Positions 1-11,711 of a stretch of DNA of 64,000 nucleotides are shown in pieces. The position numbers were made by a program, and so were the translations under genes. Origin of the DNA: Scleroderma bovista (lineage: Eukaryota > Basidiomycota > Agaricomycetes > Boletales > Sclerodermataceae); NCBI GenBank assembly GCA_037178675.1, contig JAYMGJ010000059.1, forward strand, positions 1-64,000, written 5' to 3'. The notes below the pieces were generated by a model that searched no databases, was not told the origin of the DNA, and was given only the letters and a program-made list of their open reading frames with translations. Position 1 is the first letter of the stretch, and every line of letters begins with the position of its first letter.

Positions 1-1276
1 CCCAATCCCGCAGCCATTCCTGATAGAGAGTGGTGGTCATCCATGCTTTCGCATTGCTCTGATAGTAAAAGCCAAGCTGTGCCGCCGTCTTGTTCTTAAA
101 CACTCGTGGCTTCTGTGCTTTCCCGATGATAAATGGGGGGAGTTTCTTTGAGCCATCCGCATTTGCCGTGAATACATATGTTAGTCTAGTCTTCTTGCCT
201 TTGACGCCAGAGTGTTGCAAGTCTGAGAGCCCCCGATCAGGAGGCATACTGTTCAATTTCATTTGAGACCGACAAATGGTTTCAATAAAAGGAAACTCAC
301 GCATAGAACAACGACGACTCGTCCATGTTAAAAATGTCGCCAGGCTTGTAGCCATATTTTTTTATTAGCTCTTGAATGCGCAGCCGCTCCACCTCAACAG
401 TCTCTGAGGTCACAGAAGCAGCTTCTCCATGATGTTTTATCTCCTTCAGGTTGTTTCTTGCCTTAAACCGACTTAACCACCCTTCACTTAAACTGAGACG
501 CTCGTCCTCCGGTACACCAACAAGGTCAGCAAATTTCTGCCATTTTTGGCGGATAACTTCACCCGTAAGAAGCAGCTTCTCTGCCACTGCCTTTGAAACC
601 CAAAGCTCCAACATTTCAGTCACCTCGGGATGCTGTGTCTGATGGGCGCGTTTTGCTGAACGTGCCATACTTCCACTGCCCTCAAGTTCTTTTCGCCATA
701 TTGGTTCTTGCTTGAGCCAGGCTGAGATTCGAGGCTGCTGAAGTTGGAGGTTGGGGTAGATCAGATCAAAATGCTTTGCAGTTTTTGTCTGATTTTTGCC
801 ATTTGCATGATGCCAGTTGAGGATTTTGATCCTTTGTTCAAGTGTCGCATTTTCTTTCTTCTGAAATTCGGGTTGCAGCACGGGATTTTTTTGACCACTA
901 GACATGTCTGTGGGTGGTGCGGGACCTGCAGAAAATTACACCGTGAATTTAAGCCATTGAAATTTTTGAAAACCATACATTTGCGCTTCATTGAAGGAGC
1001 AGTGACAGCACCTTCAGCAAGCACCTTCAGCTTCTGTACAACAGCTTTGTCCTGTAGGCCCATCCTCTCGAGTCCTCTTTCATAATCAGATGCATTGTCC
1101 AATGCGTCAACAACATGTTCTTCATCCACCAAATTTCCAGTATTGTCCAACCACTCCGAGTCAATGTCCGATATAGGCTGATTGGCCTTCAACTTGGCCT
1201 CGAGCTGTGATTTCCGTTCTCCTATTTGATTTTGAAGCTTCTTTAAGCCCTTTTTTAGAATGTCGATGGGTTTCAT
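1..1276 (-). CDS. Pogo/Fot1-type transposase, 3' end outside window
   Basis: Three exons join in frame: 1276-979, 925-301 and 248-1 (continuing off the edge). The introns are 53 bp (978-926) and 52 bp (300-249), with GTATGG/CTGCAG and GTGAGT/GAACAG ends. Exon 1 gives a charged coiled-coil-like N-terminus. Exon 2 carries a CENP-B/Tc5-like helix-turn-helix region (LEQRIKILNWHHANG, then a second part around LSEGWLSRFKARNNLK). The exon 2/3 junction restores NMDESSLFYAMPPDRGL, the first-aspartate block of the DDE_1 domain. Exon 3 continues with VFTANADGSKKLPPFIIGK. The family cuts and pastes DNA at TA sites in the nucleus. No stop or frameshift is visible, but the later catalytic D/E residues lie outside the window, so intactness is untested. 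Family assignment is firm; the start at 1276 is the first ATG of the open frame and less sure. Confidence 0.85.
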
Positions 1277-1500
1277 GGCAACGCAGTGTTAATATTTTGG
1301 GCCTTACCTGCCATCTTGAAACACCAAAGAAGTGATTATATAATTAAAATTTCCTAATTTAGTATAGCTTCGGCATTATCCGGGGAAAAGTATGGGTTAT
1401 GATTCGTCAAAATAGTATGGGTTATGGGGTATCGCGTATATTTGCAAAATCCCCCGCATACCAACTCGGGAAATGGAAAAATGTATGTGTTTTAAGGGAG
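1277..1500. other. Upstream region of the transposase gene
   Basis: AT-rich DNA with the phrase 'gtatgggttat' repeated near 1391, 1417 and 1501. Possibly subterminal repeats of the Pogo element; no TIR could be matched because the other end is outside the window. Confidence 0.3.
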
Positions 1501-1559
1501 TATGGGTTATCTAGGGTATAGGTTATAAGGGAGTCGACTGTACTGAATTTAGTTAATGA

Positions 1560-3475
1560 AAACTACACAATGTTGGTAATCAACTCCAATACACAAACAC
1601 TACACTACATTTCCTAATCAATAGTCCGCATTTTTGGTAATCAACACTAAACAATAATGGCTAATCAGAAGTCCGCACTTTTGGTAATCAACACTACACA
1701 ACATTGGGTAATTAACACTACAGATTTTGGGTAGTGCACTACAACAATACTACACAATAATGGCTAATCAACAGTCCGCATTTTTGGTAATGAACACTAT
1801 CACATCAACACTACACAACATTAGGTAATCAGTACTACACATTTTTGGTAGTACACTACAACAACACCACACAATATTGGTTGATCAATAGTCCGCATTT
1901 TTGGTAATCAGCACTACCACACCAAGAGTACCCAACATTAGGTAATCAATACTACACATTTTTGGTAGTACACTACAACAACAACACTACACAATATTGG
2001 CTAATCAATAGTCCGCATTTTTGATAATCAGCACTACTACACCAACAGTACACAACATTAGGTAATCCAAACTACACATTTTTGGTAATTAACACTACAC
2101 AATATTGACTAACCAATAGTCCGCACTTTTGATAATCAACACTACCACACCAACAGTACACAACATTAGGTCATCCAAACTACACATTTTTGGTAGTACA
2201 CTACAACAACTAATCAATAGTCCGCATTTTTGATGATCAGTACTACTACACCAACAGTACACAACATTAGATAATCAATACTACACATTTTTGTTAGTAC
2301 ACTACAACAACTAATCAATAGTCCGCATTTTTGATAATCAGTACTACCACACCAACAGTACACAACATTAGGTAATCCAAACTACACATTTTTGATAATC
2401 AACACTACACAATATTGACTAATCAATAGTCCGCATTTTTGGTAATCAACACTACCACACCAACAGTACACAACATTAGGTAATCCAAGCTACACATTTT
2501 TGGTAATCAACACTACAACAATGACACTACACAACATTGGTTGATCAATAGTTCGCATTTTTGGTAATCAACACTACCACATCAATAGTACACAACATTA
2601 GGTAATTAATACTACACATTTCTGGTAGTACACTACAACAACAACACTACACAATATTGGCTAATGGTTCGCATTTTTGGTAATCAGCACTACCACACCA
2701 ACAGTACACAACATTAGGTAATCCAAGCTACACATTTTTGGTAATCAACACTACAACAACAACACTGCACAACATTGGCTAATGGTTCGCATTTTTGGTA
2801 ATCAGCACTACCACACCAACAGTACACAACATTAGGTAATCCAAGCTACACATTTTTGGTAATCAACACTACAACAACAACACTGCACAACATTGGCTAA
2901 TGGTTCGCATTTTTGGTAATCAGCACTACCACACCAACAGTACACAACATTAGGTAATCCAAGCTACACATTTTTGGTAATCAACACTACCACACCAACA
3001 GTACAAAACATTAGATAATCAATACTACACATCTTTGGTAGTACACTACAACAACAACACTACACAATATTGGCTAATCAACAGTCCGCATTTTTGGTAA
3101 TGAACACTATCACATCAATACTACACAACATTAGGTAATCAGTACTACACTTTTTTTGGTAGTACACTACAACAACACCACACAATATTGGTTGATCAAT
3201 AGTCCGCATTTTTGGTAATCAGCACTACCACACCAAGAGTACCCAACATTAGGTAATCAATACTACACATTTTTGGTAGTACACTACAACAACAACACTA
3301 CACAACATTGGCTAATCAATAGTCCGCATTTTTGGTAATCAGCACTACCACACCAATAGAACACAACATTAGATAATCCAAGCTGCACATCTTTGGTAGT
3401 CAACACTATCACACCAACAGTACACAATATTGCCTAATCAATGGTCCACATTTTTGGTAGTCAGCACAGTAATTT
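1560..3475. repeat. ~118 bp satellite array with higher-order duplication
   Basis: A landmark (agtccgcattttt or aatggttcgcattttt) recurs at about 1891, 2011, 2119, 2220, 2321, 2429, 2551, 2667, 2785, 2903, 3083, 3200, 3320 and 3443. Spacing is mostly 101-123 bp. The copies at 2667, 2785 and 2903 are almost identical at exactly 118 bp. The block around 1774-2050 reappears at 3083-3360 with the same private variants (for example accaagagtaccc), so a unit of about 1.3 kb was also duplicated. No coding content. Confidence 0.9.
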
Positions 3476-3499
3476 AATTCTGCAATGTGTATCAATTTT

Positions 3500-4200
3500 G
3501 GGTCTGACCCAGTTTTGCAATGGTTGACAACTTTTTTGCTCAACAGGCCTGACCCAGTTTTGCAGTACTTGACAACTTTGTTTCTCAACAGGCCTGACCC
3601 AGTTCTGCAATGTCAGCCTGACCCAGTTTTGCAATGCTTGACAACTATTTCCTCAACAGGCCTGACCCAGTTCTGCAATGTCAGCCTGGCCCAGTTTTGC
3701 AATGCTTGACAACTTTTTCCTCAACAGGCCTGACCCAGTTCTGCAATGTCAGCCTGACCCAGTTTTGCAATGCTTGACAACTTTTTTCTCAACAGGCCTG
3801 ATCCAGTTCTGCAATGTATATACAATGTCAGCCTGACCCAGTTTTGCAATGCTTGACAATTTTTTCCTCAAAAGGCCTGACCCCATTCTGCCATGTCAGC
3901 CTGACCCAGTTTTGCAGTAATTGACAACTTTTTTCTCAACAGGCCTGACCCAGTTTTGCAATGTATCTACAACATCGGCCAGTCCCAGCTTTGCAACACT
4001 TGTCAATTTTTTTGTTCAACAGGCCTGACCTAGTTTTACAATGCTCCCACCAGTCCCAGTTCTGCAATTTTTATCAAACATCAGCCCATCCCAGTTTTGC
4101 AGTGATTAATGTCCCTCAGGCCTGTACTAGATTTGCAATAATAGAAAACATCGGCCTGGCCCAGTTCTGCGAGCATCGGCCGGCGTCAGCTAGTCCCACC
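3500..4200. repeat. Compound minisatellite (44 and 24 bp units)
   Basis: Units start with ctgacccagttttgcaatg and alternate between a 44 bp form (ending ttctcaacagg) and a 24 bp form (ending gtcagc). Copies degrade toward 4200. The open frame over 3485-3709 is a translation of the repeat and not a gene. Confidence 0.85.
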
Positions 4201-4275
4201 TTTACAGGCAAATGTACATGTCCGATGACCCACTTTTGCGAGGGCTTTTGACTGAACTATGTGGTTTCTGGGGGC

Positions 4276-5320
4276 GAACTGAATGAGGGCAGAGAAGGCG
4301 GATATTGTTGAGGAGGGTGGCAACTCCAGGCAGGCGAAGAGGGGGGCGATGAACTTGGGAACGGGTCAGGTTGCCACGAAACAGACGCTGCCAATGTACT
4401 TACCCATCAGATATAAGTGTGAGGGATAAGACTGTGTGCCAGATATGATTGGGGGGAGGGGGGGAATAGAATTCTGGGCAGGCGAAGAGGGAGGCGACAA
4501 ACCTGGGAATGGGTCAGGTTGTCACGAAACAGATGCTGCCAATGCTTACCCATCAGGTATGAGTGTGAGGGATACTAAGACTGTGCACCAGATACGATTG
4601 GGGGGAGCAGGGGGATAGAATTCCGGGCAAGCGAAGAGTGAGGTGATGAACTCAGGTTGCCACGAAACAGACGCTGTTGATGTGCTTATCCATAAGAATA
4701 GTCTACGTGTGGGGGAAATGCACCTTCTGAGACAAAGACAGCAGCAGTTATCTTAAAGAAATTATTGGCTGTCAAATAGTGAGCGTGTGTCACAGGCCAG
4801 GTTGGTGATGACTTTGTATAGTCCGCGTGTGGGGGAAACACACTTTCTGAGATGAAGAGGGCGGCAGTTATCTTGGGCATGGGGGGGTGCGAGTGACACA
4901 GAGGAAGAGGAGGCGGGTGAAGCAGAGGAGGTGGGTGTCAGGTTGCCGCAAAACAGATGCTGCAGATGTGCTTACCCTTCTGATGCAAATGGGAGGGATA
5001 AGACTGTACACCCAAAAGCCATCAGATACGATCGGGGGGGACAGAAATCCGGGAAAGCGAAGAGGGGGGCAACGAACTTGAGAATGGATCAGGTTGCCGC
5101 AAGACAGACGCTGCAGATGTGCTTACCCTTCAGATGTGAGCAGTGGGAAGGATAAGACTGTGTGCCCAAAAGCCATCAGATATGATCGGGGGGATAGAAC
5201 TCCGGGCAAGCATTGAAGAGGGCGACGAACTTGGGAATGGGTCAGGTTGTCGTGAAATGGATGCTGCGGATGTGCTTACCCTTCAGATGCGAGTGGGAGG
5301 GATAAGACTGTGCTGCACGC
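4276..5320. repeat. ~150 bp tandem repeat array, degenerate
   Basis: The phrase 'gtcaggttgcc/gtcacgaaacag' occurs at about 4364, 4511, 4653, 4937, 5088 and 5240, giving steps of 142-152 bp and one double step. Within the double step, a second phrase (cgtgtgggggaaa...cagttatctt) occurs twice about 120 bp apart (4705 and 4828). Short open frames here are repeat translations. Confidence 0.8.
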
Positions 5321-6134
5321 TTTCTTGTCCATTAAATAGCGATGGTGAGTCACAGCCCAGGTTGAGCACGATATTTCCTGCGGTGGAGAGCATACATATG
5401 AGAGAAAATATGAGACGGAAATGGTGGCAGCTCCAAGCAAGCGAAGTGGTGGGTTGTGTGAGGGCGTCTGGGGACTTTGCAAAATTTTGGTTGCAGTGTG
5501 ATTATATCAGCAGGTCCCAAACAGCATGCAACACCGATGGCAATGTCCACTGCCACTGCGACCATGACCACGGCAACTGTTAATGCACAACCAACACGAT
5601 GGCCACGACCACAATGTCAATGAGTTGTTGTCATCGGCGACGGCGGCGGCAGCGATCAACTGACCATCACCACTGACGGCGACAACAACAACAACACATG
5701 ACAATGACAACGAATGTTGACGCCGTGACACCAATAGTACGACAAGTTCCAATGTTGATGACGGTGTCGATCATCGGCGGCGACCAGCCCACCACCACTA
5801 CCGACAACGATGACAATAGAATACCAACTGTATTCGACTTAGTTGACTTAGTCTACTTATTTTACTTATTTTACTTAATGCAATGCTACTTGTTTGTCTT
5901 ATTTGACTTGAGTAACTTGTAGTTTGCCAGAGTTGCAGAAAAGTACAAAAAGGGTGATTAAGTAACCTGTCAAATTCCTGATGTATAGTGACTATCTTAG
6001 TATATCTTTTTCCTTGTACTCATTGCTTGCACACCAATGCATAAAAACAAATTGTGAAACCTAGTAGCTACTACATGAATGCCACCAATATATACTACTA
6101 ATACATGAGGGGGTGTCAGTGAGGGAGGGCTGGG
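5321..6134. other. No gene seen; low-complexity DNA
   Basis: Contains CA/GA/AC-rich trinucleotide-like runs (5590-5820) and a TTACTTA-rich stretch (5840-5920). I see no supported gene. Confidence 0.4.
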
Positions 6135-6216
6135 CATGAGACAGGTGGGGGTGGTCATTGCTGGTGGTGGCTGCATCGCACAGGTGGTGGCCACATTGTA
6201 CAGGTGGGGTAGGAAA

Positions 6217-6306
6217 ATACTACTGTGTATGTGCGCTCTGAGGGCTTATGTAAGTGTCATGTGGTCATGCACCTCAGTACCTAGTAACACATGCTGGTTA
6301 ATTTAC
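6217..6306 (+). repeat. ~90 bp dispersed element fragment, copy 1
   Basis: About 90 bp running from a tactactgtgtatgtgcgct phrase through gcttatgtaagtgtcat to gctggttaatttacaac. It matches the reverse complement of 12523-12616 with few differences. The second copy is the outer end of the inverted-repeat element at 12.5 kb, so this is probably a detached end of that family. Confidence 0.7.
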
Positions 6307-6554
6307 AACATGGTGGTGGCTGCATTGCACAGGTCCAGGGTGGTCATTGCTGGTGGTGGCTGCATTGCACACTGGGTCTGGGGTGGTCATTGCTGGTGGT
6401 GGCTGCATTGCACAGGTGGGGGGTGGTCATCACTGGTGGTGGCCACATTGTTGCTGGTGGTGGCCATGGCATCATCAAGGTGGTGGTGGTGGCCATGTCA
6501 TCGACAATGCTGGTGGTGGTTGCATCAATGTTGGTGGTGGTGGTGGTGGTGGTC

Positions 6555-6589
6555 ATGTCAACAGTGGAGGCCCCCTCCACTGTTGACAT
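6555..6589. other. Perfect 16 bp hairpin
   Basis: atgtcaacagtggagg, loop ccc, then the exact reverse complement. It sits inside the GGT-rich repeat and interrupts it. Confidence 0.8.
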
Positions 6590-6858
6590 TTGGTGGTGGT
6601 GGTGGTTGTGGTCATGGTTGTGGTCATGGTTGTGGTTGTGGTTGTGGTTGTGTCACCGTTGATGCTGGTTGTGGGGTGGTGGTGGCCACGTCATCAATAA
6701 TGCTGGTGGTGGTCACATTGATGTTGGTGGTGGTGTTGTTTGTGTCAATGTTGGTGATGGTGGTGGCCATGTCATGCTGGTGGTGGTTGTATTATTGACA
6801 CAGGTGGTGGGGTGGTAGAGGTGGTGTAATGGTGGTCGTGTCATCAACAGAGGTGGTG

Positions 6859-6911
6859 GGGACTTAGAGAAAATTTGAACGTGTGATATGTTCAAATTTT
6901 CTCTAAGTCCC
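6859..6911. other. Perfect 22 bp hairpin with 9 bp loop
   Basis: Arms 6859-6880 and 6890-6911 are exact reverse complements (gggacttagagaaaa...), loop gtgtgatat. It sits at the right edge of the GGT-rich block. It could be a tiny foldback element or fused TIRs. Confidence 0.8.
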
Positions 6912-7069
6912 AAAGTGTTAGTGTTTGGCATGTAAATAGTAGTACAATAAAACTTACTTTGTGGGCGATGCTGGGCAGCAGCAGGGTGGTGGTTGATGTG
7001 GATGGGTGGTGGTCATTGCAGCCACTCACTGGTGATGTTGTAGCAGGGAGTTGTGATGGGAAATGAGCA

Positions 7070-7231
7070 GATTGTTGAGCTCACTGCTGCAGACAGTGAG
7101 CTCAGTGTTTCAATTGCCTTATAAGGAAATAAACCACCATTTGGCTGTACATACAGCCAAATGGCGGCCTATTTCCATATATGGGCAATAACACAGTGCG
7201 CTCACTGTCTGCAACAGTGAGCTCAACAATC
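7070..7231. mobile_element. Palindromic MITE, ~80 bp arms
   Basis: The whole 162 bp folds on itself. gattgttgagctcactg at 7070 is mirrored by cagtgagctcaacaatc ending at 7231, and the arms meet at ccatttggctgta/tacagccaaatgg with almost no loop. The arms differ at several positions, so this is an old insertion. No clear target duplication; family unknown. Confidence 0.7.
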
Positions 7232-7339
7232 ACAACAATAAAACAAATCATACCTATTGTGTGGCAGCTCAAATTGAAGAGTGAAATGTGAGGATGATAA
7301 AATGGATGTTGACATATATTTTGGTTACTGAACATTTTT

Positions 7340-7832
7340 GGTAATCAAACACTACATACTACACTTTTACTACACTTTTTTGGTACACTTTTACTACATT
7401 TTTACTACACTTTACTACACTTTTACTACACTTTCTTGGTACACTTTTACTACACTTTGGTACACTTTTACTACACTTTTACTGCGCTTTTTTGGTACAC
7501 TTTTATTACACTTTGGTATACATTTTACTACACCTTGACTACACATTTGACTACACTTTTTGGTACACTTTTATTACACTTTTACTACGCTTTTTGGTAC
7601 ACTTTTACTACACTTTTACTACACACTTTTGGTACACTTTTACTACCCTTTTTTCACTACACTTTGACTACACTTTTTGATACGCTTTTACTACGCATTT
7701 TTGGTACACTTTTACTACACTTTTACTACGCTTTTTGGTACACTTTTACTACACATTTTTGGTACACTTTCACTACCCTTTTAATACACTTTTTACTGCA
7801 CTTTTACTACACTTTTTGGTACATTTTCACTA
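7340..7832. repeat. ~11-12 bp minisatellite (ctacactttta / ttggtacactt)
   Basis: Tandem variation on actacacttttt and ttggtacacttttactac for about 490 bp. Tyr/Thr/Phe-rich open frames over it are repeat translations. Confidence 0.9.
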
Positions 7833-8118
7833 CAGTAGTTATGACTAGGTTAATATTGATAGTGATGATTAGGTTAAGTTTGGTAGTCATGACTAGGTTA
7901 AGATTGGTAGTCATGATTAGGTTAAGTTTGGTAGTGCTGATTAGGTTAAGATTGGTAGTCATGACTAGGTTAAGATTGGTAGTCATGACTAGGTTAAGAT
8001 TGGTAGTTGTGATTAGGTTGAGATTGGTAGTCATGATTAGGTTAAGTTTGGTTTAGTACCATAGCCATGACTAGGTTAAGAAGTGTAGTCATGACTAGGT
8101 TAAGCACCATAGTCATGA
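7833..8118. repeat. 24 bp minisatellite, ~11 units
   Basis: Unit agtcatgactaggttaagat plus tggt, with a/g and c/t variants, starting near 7833. A 10 bp interruption near 8052 is followed by three further units. The unit is a multiple of three, which produces an artificial octapeptide repeat. Confidence 0.9.
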
Positions 8119-8217
8119 CTTGGTAAATTTATATCATCATTTGTGCAATACATGGTGATAAATATCTACTATAGTGTCCCATGCACATAAATAGTACCAG
8201 GTTTCAATCTATAGCAT

Positions 8218-10538
8218 CTATGGCATTACTGGTTTTTCCTGATGGATGTGGTCTCTAAATAATTCAGTGGTCGACAGTGTGGTCTCTTCTTTAGTGCAAG
8301 GCACAAAGACTACCTCCTTAGAGAACCGATCAACAACCACTAATATATAGTTATAACTGAGGGATTCCGGCATCTCGGTGAAGTCCATTGTGACATCAAG
8401 CCATGGTCCTTCTGGGACAGGGAGAGGGAGGAGACTTCCAGAAGTCTTTTGATTCGAAACCTTAAACTGCTGGCACTTTTGACAGTGCTTTACATAGGTC
8501 TGAATTTGCTCTTTCATCCCTTTCCAGGTACAGTGCTTCCTGAGCACATTAAATGTAGCTTTGACACCCTTATGTCCTGCAACAGGCGTGTCATGAAAGT
8601 TCATGATTAGTGCCTGGCGTTCTTCGTAAATCTGACCAGTGACATTGATTGACTTAATAGATACGGGGTTTAACAAGGTTTGATCCTTGTTATCATTGGA
8701 ACTAGAGACGTAATAGTCCGATCGCCTACTAAGCGGATCTGCAACATGCATCTGGGTTCCTTTTTTATAAATTAATGAGTAGTTGAAGTGCATCATCCAC
8801 ATCTGCCAGCGTGCTTGGCACTTAGAGAGGTTCTGTGACTTCGTGAAGTACGTTAAGTTATGATGGTCCATATAGATCTCGAAGGCATAGGGAGTGGCCT
8901 TGAGATAATGGCACCAGGCTTCTGTTGCTTTTATAATGGCCAGCATTTCTTTATTGTGAATAGGATAGTTGTGTTCCAGCAGGATTATAGAGTGCGACAT
9001 GTATGCTACTGGTCTGAATTTGCCATCCTCGCACTTAACGGATATCACTCCCCTGATGGCGAACTCAGACACATCAGTTTCGAGGCAGAATCCATGGTCC
9101 TGGTTGGGGTACTGAAGTACCGGTGCACGAGTAAAGACATCCTTCAAGGCTTCAAATGCAGTGTGTTCCTTACCACTGAAGTGGAACACAGCATATTTAC
9201 ATGTTAAGTCTGTTAATGGCCTAGCCATGATCACATAGTCCTTAATAAACCATCTATAGAAGTTGCTGAGGCCTAAGAATGCTTGAACCTGTTTGACAGT
9301 TGTCGGCTCAGGCCACTTCAAAATAGCATTAACCTTTTCAGGGTCCATCTTTATTCCATCACATGAGACTATCATTCCAAGGAAGTCAACTTTGGTAACA
9401 CAGAAGCGACACTTCTCTGTTTGACAAACAAGTCATTATCAGGTAAACATTTTAAGACTTCGAGCACGATCCTGTCATGCTTTTCCTAATTTTCCATGTT
9501 TGTAAATATCATGAGGTCATCAATATACACTACACAGACATCAGACATATTGTGGAAGATCTCATTCATCATCTTCTGGAATGTTGCAGGTGAATTACAT
9601 AGACCAAAATACATAATGACAGGCTCATAAGCCCCTTTGTGCGTTACAAATGCAGCTTTCCACTCATCACCTTCCTTGATACGGACAATGTTATATCCCC
9701 ACTGAAGATCCATCTTCATGAAGAGTTTACATCCTTTCAGCTTGTCAACAAGCTGACTGATCAAGGGTAGCGGATAGTTATTTTTGATGATCCACTCATT
9801 TAAATAATGATAGTCCTGAACCATGCACTTTTTGCTGTCCTTTTTAGAGACAAAGAAGACAGGGGAAGTCTGAGGGGAGATGGATGGGTGAATGTATCCT
9901 TTCACAAGCTGATCGTCAACAAAGTCCTCTACTTCCTTCTGTTCGTCCACTGACAGGGGTATCAAACACCCTTTCTTAGGTGGGAAGTCTTCCCTGAGAT
10001 CTATGCCATGATCCCACAGCTTTCTGAGCAGCATGCATTCTGATGACTTCTTTGAGAAGACGTTTAAATACTCCCAGTATTCTTGGGGCACAAGCTTCTG
10101 GGCCTCCTCGAGGGTTGTCTCATTGATAGCAATCTTTGACTTGTGAGCCTTTAAAGCCTGGATCCAAGTTTCCTGAGATTCGCTCTGATGTAATAATTTA
10201 GCAAAGTGTGTCTCCAGGAGTGACTTGCACTCAGGGGGACACCTAGTTAAATTAACTTGTCTGGTTACCCAATCAATATCAGGGTTATGCTTTCTAAGTC
10301 AGGTGTGGCCAAGGATAAGGGGAATCTTTCCAAGGCAAGTAACTGCACACCAAAGCTTTTCAGTGTGTTTCCCAATACCAACTGTAAGTAATACATAATG
10401 TGTGATGTTGCCTTCCTTGTTCCAGGTGCCATCTACATTAAGCACTGGAACAGGCTTCACCAGCTTAGATAAGTACAGACACCTATCAAGAGCCCAGCTC
10501 TTGTTGACAAAGCATCTGGTAGTGCCACTGTCTAGCAG
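8218..10538 (-). pseudogene. Ty3/gypsy pol remnant (protease-RT-RNaseH-integrase)
   Basis: Reading leftward from 10538: the aspartic protease motif LLDSGTT at the broken edge; reverse transcriptase (10091-9486) with VDKLKGCKLFMKMDL and the catalytic VVYIDDLMIF; the RT end and RNase H (9375-8700, with FCLETDVSEFAIRGV and HVADPLSRR); then the integrase zinc-binding HHCC region (GHKGVKATF, CQKCQQF). The start of the integrase core (VVVDRFSKEVVFVPC) follows and stops at FRDHI. Breaks: TGA in place of Trp after ILGHT near 10300, TAG after the RT near 9489 followed by a frameshift, and loss of the rest of integrase, 3' LTR and gag. Dead copy. Confidence 0.9.
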
Positions 10539-10996
10539 TGTAGCGGTCTAACTTTTTATCTTATCTAATCTTATTGTACTGTAGTATCTTATGTAGTGCA
10601 TCTTATCTGTAGAACTGTCTGGACCACAGCTTCATGCTGTGCATGCTGTATCCCTTGATGTCATTAGCATAGCCTTACCACACAATGGCAGCTGTGTTCA
10701 CTGCCTCGTACAGCATACAGCCTCATGGATAGCCTCACGCATGACATGTGTAGTGTAGTATATATACTGCTGCAATCCAGCACCCAGAGGCTCTCCATTC
10801 GAGCTCTCTTTGGGTCTTTGCTCTAAGATCTCTAGTCCTACTTCCTCCTCAGAGTCCTGTGTGGTAGTTCTTTGGGTTTTGCCCTTAGGGTTGTCTCACT
10901 AGAGCTCAAATCTACCCATCTTACTTTGTCTACCACATGCTTGCTCAGCCTAGTAGAGCAACTATAGCCAGACTCCAGGCTTAAGGAGAACAAACA
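10539..10996 (+). mobile_element. 5' LTR of a plus-strand gypsy element
   Basis: Starts TGTAGCGG exactly where the minus-strand protease codons begin and has a TATA-like tagtatatatactgc near 10757. It ends ...gaacaaaca followed by tgg, the usual start of a primer-binding site. The 3' end is a proposal: no second LTR exists in the window to confirm it. The element inserted into the gag/protease part of the minus-strand gypsy copy. Confidence 0.5.
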
Positions 10997-11711
10997 TGGA
11001 CCGTAGCGTTAAGCGGTACCCTCTTGGCTTCATGCCAGCATTGACTTTGTGTCACACCAAGTAGCTCTGTGCTCTCAACGTTACTTAGTTCCCATACATA
11101 CGTACACCAGCCCAGGGTTGTGCCTGGTGTCTGTAGGGTGGCTCCTGTTCAAACGCAGTTTGTACCTGCAAGGAGATTGAGCAACAGTTACCCTGTAGTT
11201 CCTCCGTCTGTGGAGAGGTAGACCCATGATCTGCAGCCAGTGACTGTTTGTTTCTGCATAGCTGTGCCACTGCCCTGACCTGGCGAGCATGACAGGCAAA
11301 CAGAAGCTCATGCTTAGTTCATTGGAACACCTGTGGGGATCTAGTCCCGATACAACCTTACATTTATGCTACCCCTACCAGTTAGTCACGATACATCCCT
11401 ACAAATACTCCTTCGATCAGGCAGGTTGCCTGACAGTCTCCTACGATACCTGTTACCCCCTTCCTCTCATGCCCGCTCAAGAAGCTGCCAGAGAAGCAGA
11501 CTTCAAAAGGATTGAGCAAACGAACACCTCCTTCCGCCAGTACAACCTCATTGTCGAAGACCTTGCAAATCTCTTCCTCGACAACCCCCACTTCTACGTC
11601 AAGGCTGAACCCGCCCTCTTGCTCACCCGCCATTGTACGTTTCACACCTCCTGCCTCTACCCCACACATCCCTGAGGCACCCTGTACTCCTGTTACCATC
11701 CGTATTAAACA

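Larger units (their letters stand above)
6135..6858. repeat. GGT-rich repeat with ~36 bp units
   Basis: Repeats of ggtggtcattgctggtggtg followed by gctgcattgcacagg (6150, 6305, 6345, 6385) give way to pure GGTGGT and GGTTGT runs. Open frames on both strands are low-complexity artefacts. Confidence 0.8.

Noticed and set aside
1560..3475. CRISPR-like array
   Set aside because: Units are ~118 bp with no short conserved repeat and unique spacers, no cas genes, and the genome is eukaryotic.
7833..8056. Open frame encoding an octapeptide repeat (RLRLVVMT)
   Set aside because: A direct translation of a 24 bp minisatellite, with a comparable frame on the other strand. No start context, intron or flanking conservation.
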